DNA from: an uncultured Lachnospiraceae bacterium
GTDB taxonomy: Bacteria > Bacillota > Clostridia > Lachnospirales > Lachnospiraceae
Length of the DNA: 64,000 nucleotides
Assembly: GCA_947173495.1 (NCBI GenBank)
Contig: CAMWFQ010000001.1
Coordinates: 248,001 to 312,000 of the forward strand
Reading direction: 5' to 3'
Shown one piece after another: positions 34,783 through 43,706 of the stretch. The position numbers and the translations under genes were made by a program. Each line of letters starts with the position of its first letter. Position 1 is the first letter of the stretch. Under the pieces are notes generated by a model that saw only the letters and a list, made by a program, of their open reading frames with translations, ran no database searches and had not been told where the DNA came from.

Positions 34783-35660
34783 GAGAAGATCTCATCGATA
34801 AAGAAGGGTTATTTTATATTGAATCTCCTATAAACGGGTCGGAACATCAAATTCTTGAGCGCTGCAAAGAAGCATTAAGAATCTGCCGGAATCAACAGGT
34901 AGATATTGCGGTTTTTCCCGAAATGCTTTTTACCAGCAAGAATCAACATACACTCATTGATTTTATCAAAGGAAATGATTATAACACCGAAGAAATGCGC
35001 TTTCCCTGGTTCATATGGCTGGGCACCGCGTGGGCCGAAAAAGAAAATAAATGTATGGTAATAGATCAATACGGAAAAATCGTCTTTGAGCAGAAAAAGT
35101 ATGTCCCATATGAATACAGGAAAAAGGATACGGGAAACATACCTGAGACTGATACATCAGATAAAACAGCAGTCAGGGAAGCCTTGTCGCATAAAGAAGA
35201 GCGGATTGCAAACTTCCTTGACCTTCCGGGTTTCCTGAGAATTGCAACTGCTATCTGTCGGGATATTTCTGACAATCATCTGACAACCGCTATAAAAGAG
35301 CTCTACACGGATATGGTGGTCATTCCGGCATTTTCGAAAACAGATCGCTTGACTGAAAGATACATTAGCCCTTTGGCTCTGGAAAGAATCATTTCTCTGG
35401 TCTGCAATGCCTGTTCTGCTCTGTGTGAAGAATCGCAGGAACGCTTTGAGGTAAATGAACAGATGATAGGGAAAGAGCACATCTTTTCCTATCTGTGTCT
35501 ACCGGCAAAAAAGCCAAAGGACAATGCCGCAGATTATCATGCAGCCCATTATACTTCTTTATGCAAAGAATGTGTGAAATGCTGCAACGGATATATATGG
35601 GAGATCGACTTTACCAGATGTGTGATCCATCATAATCTGTGCTGCGCAGAGGTTATTTAG
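34776..35660 (+). CDS. Carbon-nitrogen hydrolase (nitrilase superfamily) catalytic part
   Basis: A 294-residue ORF overlapping the upstream gene by 7 bases. It carries the nitrilase triad pattern: Glu 49 in VDIAVFPEML, Lys 107/108 in FEQKKYVPY and Cys 161 in IATAICRDIS. Such enzymes cleave amides or nitriles or transfer the acyl group. The first beta strand of the fold is encoded at the end of the upstream ORF, so the natural protein is probably a fusion of about 500 residues. A Cys-rich C-terminal tail (CKECVKCC) is unusual. The ATG overlaps the upstream stop and has no separate good ribosome-binding site. Confidence 0.75.
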   Translation: MLREDLIDKEGLFYIESPINGSEHQILERCKEALRICRNQQVDIAVFPEMLFTSKNQHTLIDFIKGNDYNTEEMRFPWFIWLGTAWAEKENKCMVIDQYGKIVFEQKKYVPYEYRKKDTGNIPETDTSDKTAVREALSHKEERIANFLDLPGFLRIATAICRDISDNHLTTAIKELYTDMVVIPAFSKTDRLTERYISPLALERIISLVCNACSALCEESQERFEVNEQMIGKEHIFSYLCLPAKKPKDNAADYHAAHYTSLCKECVKCCNGYIWEIDFTRCVIHHNLCCAEVI

Positions 35661-35785
35661 GGCTTGTGCTATTTTAAATAGTATGATATCATCATCACAT
35701 CAAAGATGAACTGTTGATGAACTATCAAGGAAACTCTACAATCTGCAGAGAACCTCCATAATATAATGTCAGAAAGGAAAACACC

Positions 35786-37039
35786 ATGAGTCAAAATTTA
35801 GCTGTTACCGGAGGCCTGCCTGAAAGAGAGCAGCTCCCTTCTATATTAGAAAAAATTCTTTCGGAGAAAAAAACTGATAGATCGGAACTCAAAAACCGGT
35901 GGGAAAGCAGGATTAATTCCTTTTTTTCTTATCTGGCCAATTCCGTATCCAGCTTTGTTGTCTCCTGTGTAAAGAATGATGAGATTTCCCAAATACAGTC
36001 TTGTATTCGTGGCATTTTTCGAAAAACGGATTATATTGAAAAGATCAGGGATGATCTTAACCTGCAAAATGCATTTTTATTAGGATACTGCCATGGAATT
36101 GACTGCGTAATGAAATCCTTTGAAGAACGGATTTCTTTCCGGCAAAACGATTCCCTGAAGCATGTCATCTCAAGCTACAAGTATGTAGAACCGGTTCTCA
36201 AAATTCTGGACCAAAGGTTCGAAATCAGCCATCAGGAGCTGGCTTATGAAATCGGCATCAGCGAGTCGGCATTGTCAAACTTTATGCGGAAAGTGGAGGA
36301 TTATCATTTATTTAATTATACACGCACGGGAAAAAGGAAATATTACTCCCTGGCGCATCCAAACGGCGAAACGGCTCTTAAGATTGTTAAGGAGAACGAA
36401 CGTATTTCCGCTGACAGTTTCACGGAGCTCCTTCTTGTACTAATTGACTCATTGCGAAAAATCTCCATCTGTGATGAGTTAGAAAAGGATTATGTTCTTC
36501 AAATGTGCGGTAAAATGATCATGCAATACACCACCAGACCCGCTTTATGCAAAAAGAAGCTGGAAGATCTGGCTCTTATCCTGAAATCAGAACGGGTCTA
36601 CTTTACCTCCCTGATTGTTTTTGAAGGAATGGTGAAGGAAACCGTTATCGTTTTTACAAGAGATATCCGTACGGAACAGGCTTTTCGTGATATTATCCTG
36701 AAAAATCTGAAAAAAAATATAACCTATCAATGGTTTCTTACTGAAACCGAGCAGTTCGATTCTCCTGAAAAAGTGGAGGAATTATTTCTCGAACATTTTT
36801 CAAAGTATTCTATTTCACACAACAGGGAGCATTTCAGAAAAAATGTCAGGTACCATATTATTCCCAAAGAGGATACCGATTTGTTACTGGGAGATATCTA
36901 TGATGCCGTAATATATGATGAAAAGGAAGGTTTTATCTGTGAAGATGAAACGATTTCTGATGAAACGCCATATATCCGAATGCCGCAATATAAGATAGAA
37001 CAGCTCAATCAATATGTAAAAGCACAAAATAACGCTTAA
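35786..37039 (+). CDS. Winged-helix protein of unknown function in nitrilase/radical SAM cassette
   Basis: A 417-residue protein with no membrane segment. Residues ~140-200 hold a winged helix resembling MarR/ArsR-type domains: FEISHQELAYEIGISESALSNF and LFNYTRTGKRKYYSLA. The flanking N-terminal (about 1-135) and C-terminal (about 215-417) regions match nothing I recognise; the C-terminal part contains alternating strands that could be a sensor domain. AGAAAGGAAAA precedes the ATG. It lies between the nitrilase-like and radical SAM genes on the same strand and may regulate the cassette. Confidence 0.6.
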   Translation: MSQNLAVTGGLPEREQLPSILEKILSEKKTDRSELKNRWESRINSFFSYLANSVSSFVVSCVKNDEISQIQSCIRGIFRKTDYIEKIRDDLNLQNAFLLGYCHGIDCVMKSFEERISFRQNDSLKHVISSYKYVEPVLKILDQRFEISHQELAYEIGISESALSNFMRKVEDYHLFNYTRTGKRKYYSLAHPNGETALKIVKENERISADSFTELLLVLIDSLRKISICDELEKDYVLQMCGKMIMQYTTRPALCKKKLEDLALILKSERVYFTSLIVFEGMVKETVIVFTRDIRTEQAFRDIILKNLKKNITYQWFLTETEQFDSPEKVEELFLEHFSKYSISHNREHFRKNVRYHIIPKEDTDLLLGDIYDAVIYDEKEGFICEDETISDETPYIRMPQYKIEQLNQYVKAQNNA

Positions 37040-37066
37040 TTCTTATATATCAATCGGGAGAAAATT

Positions 37067-38152
37067 TTGAGCCATAGCAGAAAAGAAATGATATCTTTTT
37101 ATCTCACAACCAGATGTAATCTGGATTGTATATATTGTTATACAAATAAAAACAGCGATACGCATGCACAGCAACGTCTGGATTACGAATTTGCCAGAGT
37201 TGGTATTGATGATTACTATCAAACCGGCCTGGCACATCATGTACGATTTTTCGGCGCCGGCGAACCTACCCTTGAATTGAGTTTGCTCCGGAAAATCCTT
37301 GGCTATGCAAAAGAAAAAGATCCCCATACGACCTCTGAGCTTCAAACAAATGGATGTTTTGGCCGGGATACAGCTCTTTGGATTGCCGAAAATATTGATA
37401 TTGTATGGATTTCAAGCGATGGCCTTCCGGAAATACAAAATTACTACAGGCCCATGAAAGACGGCAGTAGGTCTTCAGAAATTTTGATGCAAAATATAAA
37501 ATTTCTGTCAGAAAACTCCAAAGGAATGACGGGGGTACGGACGACAATTACAAACACCAATGTTCATACTCAGATTGATATGATCAAATATTTTGCAGAT
37601 TTAGGCATCAAAAATTTCTGGGTAGATCCTATTTTCCCGGGAATCGGCAGTTCAGCTCCATTTGAGGAACTGCATATGGACACTTTTACAGAAGAATTTC
37701 TTCGGGCTGTCAGATATGCCTATAAAAAAGGAATGACATATGGAAGTATTTTAACCTGTAATTTTGATGAACCCGGTGAATACGCCTGTCGTGCCTGCCT
37801 TCCCGCGCCGCACCTGACCACAGACGGCTATGTTTCTGCATGTGATATGGCGCTCTTTGGCAACGATGCAGATCATATGAATGTTTTTATCTATGGCAAA
37901 TGGGATGCAAAAACAAAAAAAATAGAGTACGATCAGGAAAAGATCAGACTTCTTCAATCCAGAAAGCTTTCGGACATGCCCCATTGTCAGAAGTGCCCTG
38001 TCGGTGAATTTTGCAGAGGATACTGTTTGGGTGAGGTAGTAAATGAAACCAGAAATCTTTTTGGATGCAAAGACAATATTTGCGCGTCAGTTCGTAAATT
38101 ATTTCAGGAGTTATCAGATGAAGAAAAAAAATACATATATTCTCATCCGTGA
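37067..38152 (+). CDS. Radical SAM/SPASM domain enzyme
   Basis: A 361-residue enzyme. The SAM-cluster motif CNLDCIYC (Cys 17, 21, 24) is at the N-terminus. The C-terminal SPASM domain is complete: Cys 244, Gly 254, Cys 259, then CQKCPVGEFCRGYC (Cys 307, 310, 316, 320) and a last Cys 334/339, for two auxiliary iron-sulfur clusters. Such enzymes modify peptides (RiPPs, sulfatase maturation) or small molecules. No short precursor-peptide gene was found beside it. The start is TTG 37067 with GGGAG 6 bases upstream, 27 bases after the winged-helix gene, so it is the last gene of the cassette. Confidence 0.88.
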   Translation: MSHSRKEMISFYLTTRCNLDCIYCYTNKNSDTHAQQRLDYEFARVGIDDYYQTGLAHHVRFFGAGEPTLELSLLRKILGYAKEKDPHTTSELQTNGCFGRDTALWIAENIDIVWISSDGLPEIQNYYRPMKDGSRSSEILMQNIKFLSENSKGMTGVRTTITNTNVHTQIDMIKYFADLGIKNFWVDPIFPGIGSSAPFEELHMDTFTEEFLRAVRYAYKKGMTYGSILTCNFDEPGEYACRACLPAPHLTTDGYVSACDMALFGNDADHMNVFIYGKWDAKTKKIEYDQEKIRLLQSRKLSDMPHCQKCPVGEFCRGYCLGEVVNETRNLFGCKDNICASVRKLFQELSDEEKKYIYSHP

Positions 38153-38178
38153 CCTTACGCCTCCTTCCATTGTCCGAA

Positions 38179-38202
38179 CTGTCATATCAGAAAATATGAC
38201 AG
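38179..38202. terminator. Hairpin between convergent genes
   Basis: CTGTCATAT (38179-38187) and ATATGACAG (38194-38202) form a perfect 9-bp stem between the radical SAM gene and the broken ATPase gene. The T-run is weak. Confidence 0.5.
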
Positions 38203-38239
38203 CCCGGTTTGTCCCGCCTGAATTGACAGCATGTCCTCC

Positions 38240-39295
38240 TCACTCCTCTATCGCCGGCACATCCTCCGTATACACTTCTTCTCCCAGCTCATTGATGGTG
38301 GTCTTCCCCGCCCTGCCGTACTGGTAAAGCTGATCCAGGAACTCAATAGCTGCCCGGATCTTCGTCCGCAGCAGATAACCGCCCGACTGGGTCGCCTCCG
38401 CCAGGGAATCGATGGAAAGACTGGGCGTCCACTCATAGGCTTTTCCGTGGAAGTCCTGTATTTTATACAAAATCTCATGAATTTCATCTCGGGTCAGGGG
38501 CAGCAGCTGGGGCGCTCTCGAGAGCAGGTCCAGCACCGTCCTGGCAGGCTCCGGCTCCTCCGGATAGAGCATCGCCAGGTTTTCATACTCATGCTTCGCC
38601 TCGATCACATCCTCCGCATAGGACGCGCTGAGGGCAAAAATGCTGAAGGTGGATTCCGGACACCGGTCGGGAAGCAAAAAATCCGCCATATTGCGGTATG
38701 CGTTCAGGCGCGCTTTCTTGCCCAGCCGTCCCATCAGCTCTGTCTCATCTATCAGAATGACCCAGCCGTGATAGCCCATCTGTGTAAAAAGGTGGCTCAT
38801 AAAGGAGAAATAATCCCGGCAGTGTCTGGTCTTGGTGAAGTTCACATTGTATTTTACCGTCTGGCTGAAAATCCTTTTGTAGATCTTCTTTAAGGGCGCA
38901 TTGGCGATAAAGCCGCCCTCCAAATCCGCCTGCAGAAGAAATTTTTCATCCGAATCTTCCGTGTTTAAGTAAGAGCGGAACAGATAATACAGCTTATCCG
39001 TCTCCAGCTGCTTGGCCGCGTACAGCAGCATCTCATTGGCCACCAGGCTGTTGGCGGAGATTTTTTCCAGCTCATGCATGACCCCCGGCTGCTGCCGCCT
39101 GGGCAGATAGGTATTGCCGATCAGCTTCTGGTAAACCAGATAGAGCTTGTCCATGGGCATTTCCTTGCTGAGAGACAGATAGGAAACCACCATGTTGTTG
39201 GAATGGGCCAGATTGAATACGGTGTTTAAAAGATACGTCTTGCCACTGCCGGTACGTCCCGTTACGAATTTGATCTTGCTGCTGCCGCCCCTGTA
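38240..39295 (-). pseudogene. DUF2791/BREX-type P-loop ATPase, 5' end lost
   Basis: The minus strand is open from 39295 and encodes GGSSKIKFVTGRTGSGKTYL (Walker A), then MVVSYLSLSKEMPMDKLYLV and the Walker B region WVILIDETELMGRLGKKARL, ending at 38240. This matches the DUF2791 P-loop family related to BREX ATP-binding proteins. About 50 N-terminal residues normally precede the GGSS segment; here a TAG (39296-39298) and unrelated sequence come instead. There is no plausible start before the P-loop, and an ATG at 39193 would delete it. It is thus a truncated relic, although the remaining ~345 codons are free of stops. Confidence 0.75.
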
Positions 39296-39464
39296 CTATC
39301 TGCACATAGAGGAAACCTCCGAGGACGCCTGCTATCTTCCGGATGGGGCAGAGCATCGTCTGTTCGAGCTCTCCTATGACGCAACAGCGCAGCAGTTTCG
39401 TCATCCCGCCTATGATGACAAAGCTGCCGCGCTGTTATCGGAAATGAAAAAGCTCCGGTCATAA
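39289..39464 (+). pseudogene. 3' fragment of an unknown gene, joined head-on to the ATPase relic
   Basis: The plus strand encodes LYYLHIEETSEDACYLPDGA onward to LLSEMKKLRS with coding-like composition, but no start. It meets the truncated 5' end of the ATPase on the other strand at about 39285, so a rearrangement junction cuts both genes here. The parent family is not recognised. Confidence 0.45.
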
Positions 39465-39474
39465 ATTTATCCAT

Positions 39475-40098
39475 TTATTCCACATACTCGATGCTTTCAA
39501 TAACCGGCCTGTTCTCTTTCGGGACCATCCCCTTCCCATCCTGACCCGTGGCATTCTCACAAATCTCATCCACAATCTCCATTCCTTCCGTAACATGCCC
39601 AAAGGCTGCATAGTCTCCGTCAAGATACGTACCGTCCTGATGCATGATAAAGAACTGGCAGCTTGCGCTGTCCGGCATAGCGGAACGCGCCATGGAAATC
39701 GTTCCCCGCGTATGGGAAATAGGGTTATCCACGCCGTTACTCTCAAATTCTCCGGTAATCGTCCGGTCCGCATCTCCCATTCCGGTTCCTGTAGGGTCTC
39801 CGCCCTGCATCATAAAATCCTTTATAATACGGTGAAACGTCAACCCATCATAAAAGCCATCCTTCACCAGCCGCACAAAATTCGTCACCGTGATCGGCGC
39901 GGCGTCCGCATCAAGTTCCACTTTAATCGTCCCCTTATCCTTAATGTGAATATTCACATAATGCTTGCCGGACAAAAGAGCTTCCTCTTCTGTACCTGCC
40001 TCCTGTTCTTCCTCAACCGTATCTTTCCCGGCACCGCAGCCCGCCGTTACGGCAGCAAGCAAAGCCGCTGCTAGCAGACAAATGATTCTTCTTTTCAT
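39475..40098 (-). CDS. Cyclophilin-type peptidyl-prolyl isomerase lipoprotein
   Basis: A 207-residue exported lipoprotein. The signal peptide MKRRIICLLAAALLAAVTAG ends in a lipobox with Cys 21; an acidic linker follows, then the cyclophilin domain: FHRIIKDFMMQGGDPTGTG, GTISMARS, SASCQFFIM and AAFGHVTEGMEIVD. The catalytic Arg in FHR is present. It catalyses proline cis/trans isomerisation and likely helps fold proteins outside the membrane. ATG 40098 follows AAGGAAGG; the longer frame to 40143 is unlikely. It lies 48 bases downstream of a D,D-carboxypeptidase gene. Confidence 0.92.
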   Translation of the reverse strand: MKRRIICLLAAALLAAVTAGCGAGKDTVEEEQEAGTEEEALLSGKHYVNIHIKDKGTIKVELDADAAPITVTNFVRLVKDGFYDGLTFHRIIKDFMMQGGDPTGTGMGDADRTITGEFESNGVDNPISHTRGTISMARSAMPDSASCQFFIMHQDGTYLDGDYAAFGHVTEGMEIVDEICENATGQDGKGMVPKENRPVIESIEYVE

Positions 40099-40146
40099 GA
40101 TCCTTATCCTTCCTTTCCCATCCTGGATTTTCATTAAGAACAAAAT

Positions 40147-41616
40147 TTATTCCGCCTTTCTTGCCGTCTGAAGAATCCATCCTACTGCCGCCTCCGCATG
40201 GGTTGGCAGATTTCCGTCAGGCCCGGCGGGTCCCTCCTCCTCTTTTTCCCCCGTGATGCGGTTCACATCACCCGTATTAAAAATATCCAGCGCATATCTT
40301 GCCAGCAGTCCCGAAACCCGCCCCCGTTCTATGGAATCCTCGCTCCCCAGGACAATCACAACCAGGTCATGGGCCACGGTTCCGTCATCCGCAGTCAGGG
40401 ATGTGACCAGACAGGCTCCGGCCCTGTTGGTGGTTCCGGTTTTCAGTCCGGTGGCTTCCGGCAGATTGTGCAGAAGCGGGTTCGTATTGCGCACTTCAAG
40501 TGCAAGGGACTCCAAAGTGGCTTTTTCCATAGAAGTAATATCCGTAATCTGCGGATAGACCTTCAGAAGATACGATACCAGACTGAACATATCATCTGCG
40601 CTCATGCTGTTCTGGCGTTTTGCAGGGATGAACTCTTCCGTAAAGGAAGGCAGTCCGTTGCTGTTATAAAAAATCGTCCGGGACATTCCCAGCTCCTGTG
40701 CCTTCTGATTCATCTTCTGTACGAAAGCTTCCTCCGATCCGGCAATCGCTTCCGCCAGGCACAGCGCGCATTCATTACTGGAAGGTAAAAGTGCGCCCAC
40801 CAGGAGTTCCTGTACGGTAATCTGCTCTCCGGCTTTCAGGGGAACCACCCCATCGGCTGACTGAGCCAGCGCCTGAACCGCATCGGAAATTGTAACCGGC
40901 TTATCAGGGGCAATCTGTCCCGACGAAATGGCATCCATGGTCAGAAGAGCTGTCATAAGCTTGGAGGTACTGGCGATGGGGTAAGGTATCTCAGACTGAT
41001 ATTGATAGTAAACTTCTCCGGTGGTGGCGTCCCCTGCCAGTACGCTGTTGACTCCATAGAAATAGCCCGCTTCTTCCAGAGAAACAGGAGAAACATGGAA
41101 CGGCTCCTGTGTATGAACCAGCAGAGCCCCCTCAGCCGGAACACTGATGTCCACATCCAGAATCATAGCCAGGTCCGCCGCCATCATAAAACAGTCGTAA
41201 TCGCCGGAAGGCAGTCCCACAATCAATGTATAATATAATACCGTTTCTTCATTCACCTGAAACTCATTTCTCCGCAGAGAGACATCGGGAGCCTCCTCTT
41301 CCTCCCAGAGAATGTTTTCTGCCCCTGTCGGCGTATAGACGCTCCCCGGATTCATGGAAATGGCATTTCGCGTAATATTCAAAGAGAAGGATTTATTTGT
41401 GTCCTTAAGAAGCATGGCCATATCCCGCAGGGAAAAATAGGTATTGCAGGCGTATCCATAGTCCAAAGTCTTTACCATGCACACAGCGCCGGTATCCGTC
41501 TGCACCCGGCAGGCTCCCGGAATCACGAAAGCCGCCTCCGCCCTGATGGGCCAGGCAGAGCAGAGCAATATTACGGACAATATCAAAACGCTTATTTTCT
41601 GCAGAATTGTTTTCAT
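40147..41616 (-). CDS. D-alanyl-D-alanine carboxypeptidase (S11) with N-terminal copper-amine-oxidase-like domain
   Basis: A 489-residue exported penicillin-binding protein. A signal peptide (about 1-29, ending AEA) is followed by a ~150-residue domain with NTYFSLRDMAMLLKDT, like the copper amine oxidase N-terminal repeats common on clostridial surface proteins. The S11 peptidase has STSK (Ser-x-x-Lys), SSNE (SxN) and LKTGTT (KTG). It trims the terminal D-Ala of peptidoglycan stem peptides. There is no C-terminal membrane anchor. ATG 41616 has GGAGGAG upstream. It is probably co-transcribed with the cyclophilin lipoprotein gene. Confidence 0.9.
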   Translation of the reverse strand: MKTILQKISVLILSVILLCSAWPIRAEAAFVIPGACRVQTDTGAVCMVKTLDYGYACNTYFSLRDMAMLLKDTNKSFSLNITRNAISMNPGSVYTPTGAENILWEEEEAPDVSLRRNEFQVNEETVLYYTLIVGLPSGDYDCFMMAADLAMILDVDISVPAEGALLVHTQEPFHVSPVSLEEAGYFYGVNSVLAGDATTGEVYYQYQSEIPYPIASTSKLMTALLTMDAISSGQIAPDKPVTISDAVQALAQSADGVVPLKAGEQITVQELLVGALLPSSNECALCLAEAIAGSEEAFVQKMNQKAQELGMSRTIFYNSNGLPSFTEEFIPAKRQNSMSADDMFSLVSYLLKVYPQITDITSMEKATLESLALEVRNTNPLLHNLPEATGLKTGTTNRAGACLVTSLTADDGTVAHDLVVIVLGSEDSIERGRVSGLLARYALDIFNTGDVNRITGEKEEEGPAGPDGNLPTHAEAAVGWILQTARKAE

Positions 41617-41640
41617 ATAACTCCTCCATGCTGCCAACAC

Positions 41641-41712
41641 CTGCAAATTTGGGCGTCAGCACAATATTTGCAAAACGAACAAGTTCGTTTGTGAAAAATT
41701 TGTTTTACGCGA
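41641..41712. repeat. Intergenic palindromic element
   Basis: AAACGAAC-AA-GTTCGTTT (41673-41690) is a perfect palindrome inside a larger GCAAAT/ATTTGC and GCGT/ACGC framework. It shares TCGCGTAAA with the element at 31950-32030. Confidence 0.45.
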
Positions 41713-41717
41713 CTTTC

Positions 41718-42452
41718 TCACCGGTTTTCAGATCCATTTAAAGAATATACCATCGGATAATAATCCGAAGAAAAATCACTCGGAGCAGAACCGGCTTCTT
41801 CTGTCAGGATCAGACGATCATCCTTCCGAATATAATATTCCGCCTTCGTGACAGCACCCCCGCCGTTCTCAAACTGCCTGATCAGAACGCCCTCCGCCGC
41901 CTCGTAGGTGCCGCTGCCGTCGTATCCGGCCTGCAATTCTTCCAGAGATGGCAAAAGCTCAGGTCCACAGGACATCAAATAAGAAACCGTGGACATTCCA
42001 AAGGTTTCGGTTACAAGAGCCTCCACAGCATCTCTGTCCATGCTGCCTGCATATCCTGCCATATGAAGCCGCTCAGCCAGCAGCTCCTGGAACACCGCCG
42101 CAAATGCCTCATAGGCCGCCTGTCTGCAGGCATCATAACTTTCCGGTACGACATTGCACCGGAACGTTCCTCCGGAGCGGCCAGTCTGTACCAGATTCAT
42201 ATCGACTTGTATAGTTAATCCTTGCATATAAGACTCCACATCCTCCAGCGAGACAGACACCCCTTCTATGTCCTGCAGCCAGCTACAGGCTGTGACGAAA
42301 GCCCGTTCCGTTATGTCCAGACCGGCAGTCCACTCCCCTGAAAGATTTCTGTCATCTGATGCGAAAAAATGTAAATAGACCAAAAGAGCGGTAGATATGC
42401 TTAAGGTCAGAAGCAATAAGATAAATATGACATTTTTAATTGTTTTCCCCAT
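41718..42452 (-). CDS. Membrane-anchored protein of unknown function
   Basis: A 244-residue protein with one N-terminal membrane segment (about 6-30) and an extracellular part without recognised motifs. ATG 42452 has GGAG 6 bases upstream. The outside domain alternates helices and strands with GGTFRCNVVPESYDACRQAA. It is upstream of the carboxypeptidase on the same strand (101-base gap with a palindrome), so a cell-envelope role is possible. The 310-base region on its 5' side (42453-42762) shows no gene and only promoter-like AT-rich DNA. Confidence 0.6.
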   Translation of the reverse strand: MGKTIKNVIFILLLLTLSISTALLVYLHFFASDDRNLSGEWTAGLDITERAFVTACSWLQDIEGVSVSLEDVESYMQGLTIQVDMNLVQTGRSGGTFRCNVVPESYDACRQAAYEAFAAVFQELLAERLHMAGYAGSMDRDAVEALVTETFGMSTVSYLMSCGPELLPSLEELQAGYDGSGTYEAAEGVLIRQFENGGGAVTKAEYYIRKDDRLILTEEAGSAPSDFSSDYYPMVYSLNGSENR

Positions 42453-42762
42453 GGAAATCTCCAATCTGCTTGCCGATGTGCCAGTAGGTCAGCACCATAA
42501 CAGTATTCGCAGCGCTATATGCGTTTTGCTGTCCAGCAGAAATAATTTCTTTTATATCTGTGATGATTGACTGGTTTCAAGTTAAATTCTTTTCCATATC
42601 ATCCTATCCTGCCGTGATAACTATACTCTATAGCATATCATGAAATCGTGAACTCTTCAACCATACGTCAAAACAGGAAAATTGCGATAAAAACTATAGA
42701 TGTTCCGGACCCTATATGGTATGATTTTTAATAATCGAACCAAAAATGAGTGGAGGAAGGTT

Positions 42763-42960
42763 ATGTCCGAACGAGAAGAAAAATTTGAAAAAATGCTTCA
42801 GGCAATCCAAATGGAATATGACGACACCTTAACAAAAATGGAGCAGTTAAAGGCAGCGGGTAGAATAAAGACTGCAACCTACAGGCAGCTTATGGGGACA
42901 AAGATCACTCTCCAGAATATGCTTTCCAGATATGAAATTTACGGCCTTCTGGAACAGTAA
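42763..42960 (+). CDS. Small coiled-coil-like protein of unknown function
   Basis: A 65-residue charged, helical protein starting MSEREEKFEKMLQAIQMEY with no recognised family. ATG 42763 has GGAGGAAGG directly upstream; the frame open to 42700 lacks a site. It precedes the alpha/beta hydrolase-like gene by 38 bases on the same strand. Confidence 0.6.
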   Translation: MSEREEKFEKMLQAIQMEYDDTLTKMEQLKAAGRIKTATYRQLMGTKITLQNMLSRYEIYGLLEQ

Positions 42961-42998
42961 AGTCAAATACCACGCCGCTGACAGCATGGAGGATTATT

Positions 42999-43562
42999 AT
43001 GTCAAAGTTAGTTGTCTGCTTCCCCGGCATAGGATACCACTGCGATAAGCCGCTTCTGTATTTCAGCCGAAGCCTTGCCCGTGAACTGGGGTATCAGGAT
43101 TGCAAAAACGTGAGTTACACATATAAAGCCGAAAATATCCGTGGAAATGAAGAGAAAATGAAGGAGGCATATAAGGTACTGTTTTCGCAGGCTGAAGCCG
43201 GGCTTGCGGATATGGTATGGTCTGAATATGATGATATTCTTTTTATCTCCAAAAGTATTGGAACGGTCATTGCAACATCTTATGCGGAAAAGTACAGGTT
43301 AAAATCTGCACGGCATATTCTGTATACGCCTTTAGAACAGACTTATCTTTTTGCACCGGATCACGCAATTGCCTTTATCGGAACAGCAGACCCGTGGAGC
43401 GATACGGATGAGGTTATCCGGCTTTCAGCGGTAAACCACATTCCTATAACTGTATATGAGGGATGCAATCATTCCCTCGAATGTGACAGCACTATGAAAA
43501 ATATTGAAATCCTGGGGGATACCATGCAAAAGACGCGGGATTTCTGTAAAGGGACACCATGA
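42999..43562 (+). CDS. Alpha/beta hydrolase-like protein
   Basis: A 187-residue small hydrolase: the oxyanion-type start VVCFPGIGYHCDKPLLYF, nucleophile motif ISKSIGT (Ser in SKSIG), acid GTADPWSD and catalytic His in GCNHSLE. The fold is short, lacking a lid domain. The substrate is unknown. A GGAGG site precedes the ATG. Confidence 0.75.
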   Translation: MSKLVVCFPGIGYHCDKPLLYFSRSLARELGYQDCKNVSYTYKAENIRGNEEKMKEAYKVLFSQAEAGLADMVWSEYDDILFISKSIGTVIATSYAEKYRLKSARHILYTPLEQTYLFAPDHAIAFIGTADPWSDTDEVIRLSAVNHIPITVYEGCNHSLECDSTMKNIEILGDTMQKTRDFCKGTP

Positions 43563-43706
43563 ATATCTCATTTTCCTGTAATACAATACACTATATCATA
43601 CAGAGTGATATTCTCCTGTCCTGAGCTGCAGCACTGCTCTCTTCCCAAGCCGTTAGCATGTCAGGCTGCCAATCATGGCAGCACTTATTAACGGAGGTTG
43701 AAAGAA

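Noticed and set aside
35661..35785. Short precursor-peptide gene for the radical SAM enzyme
   Set aside because: No start with a ribosome-binding site and no leader/core-like peptide in this gap or after 38152.
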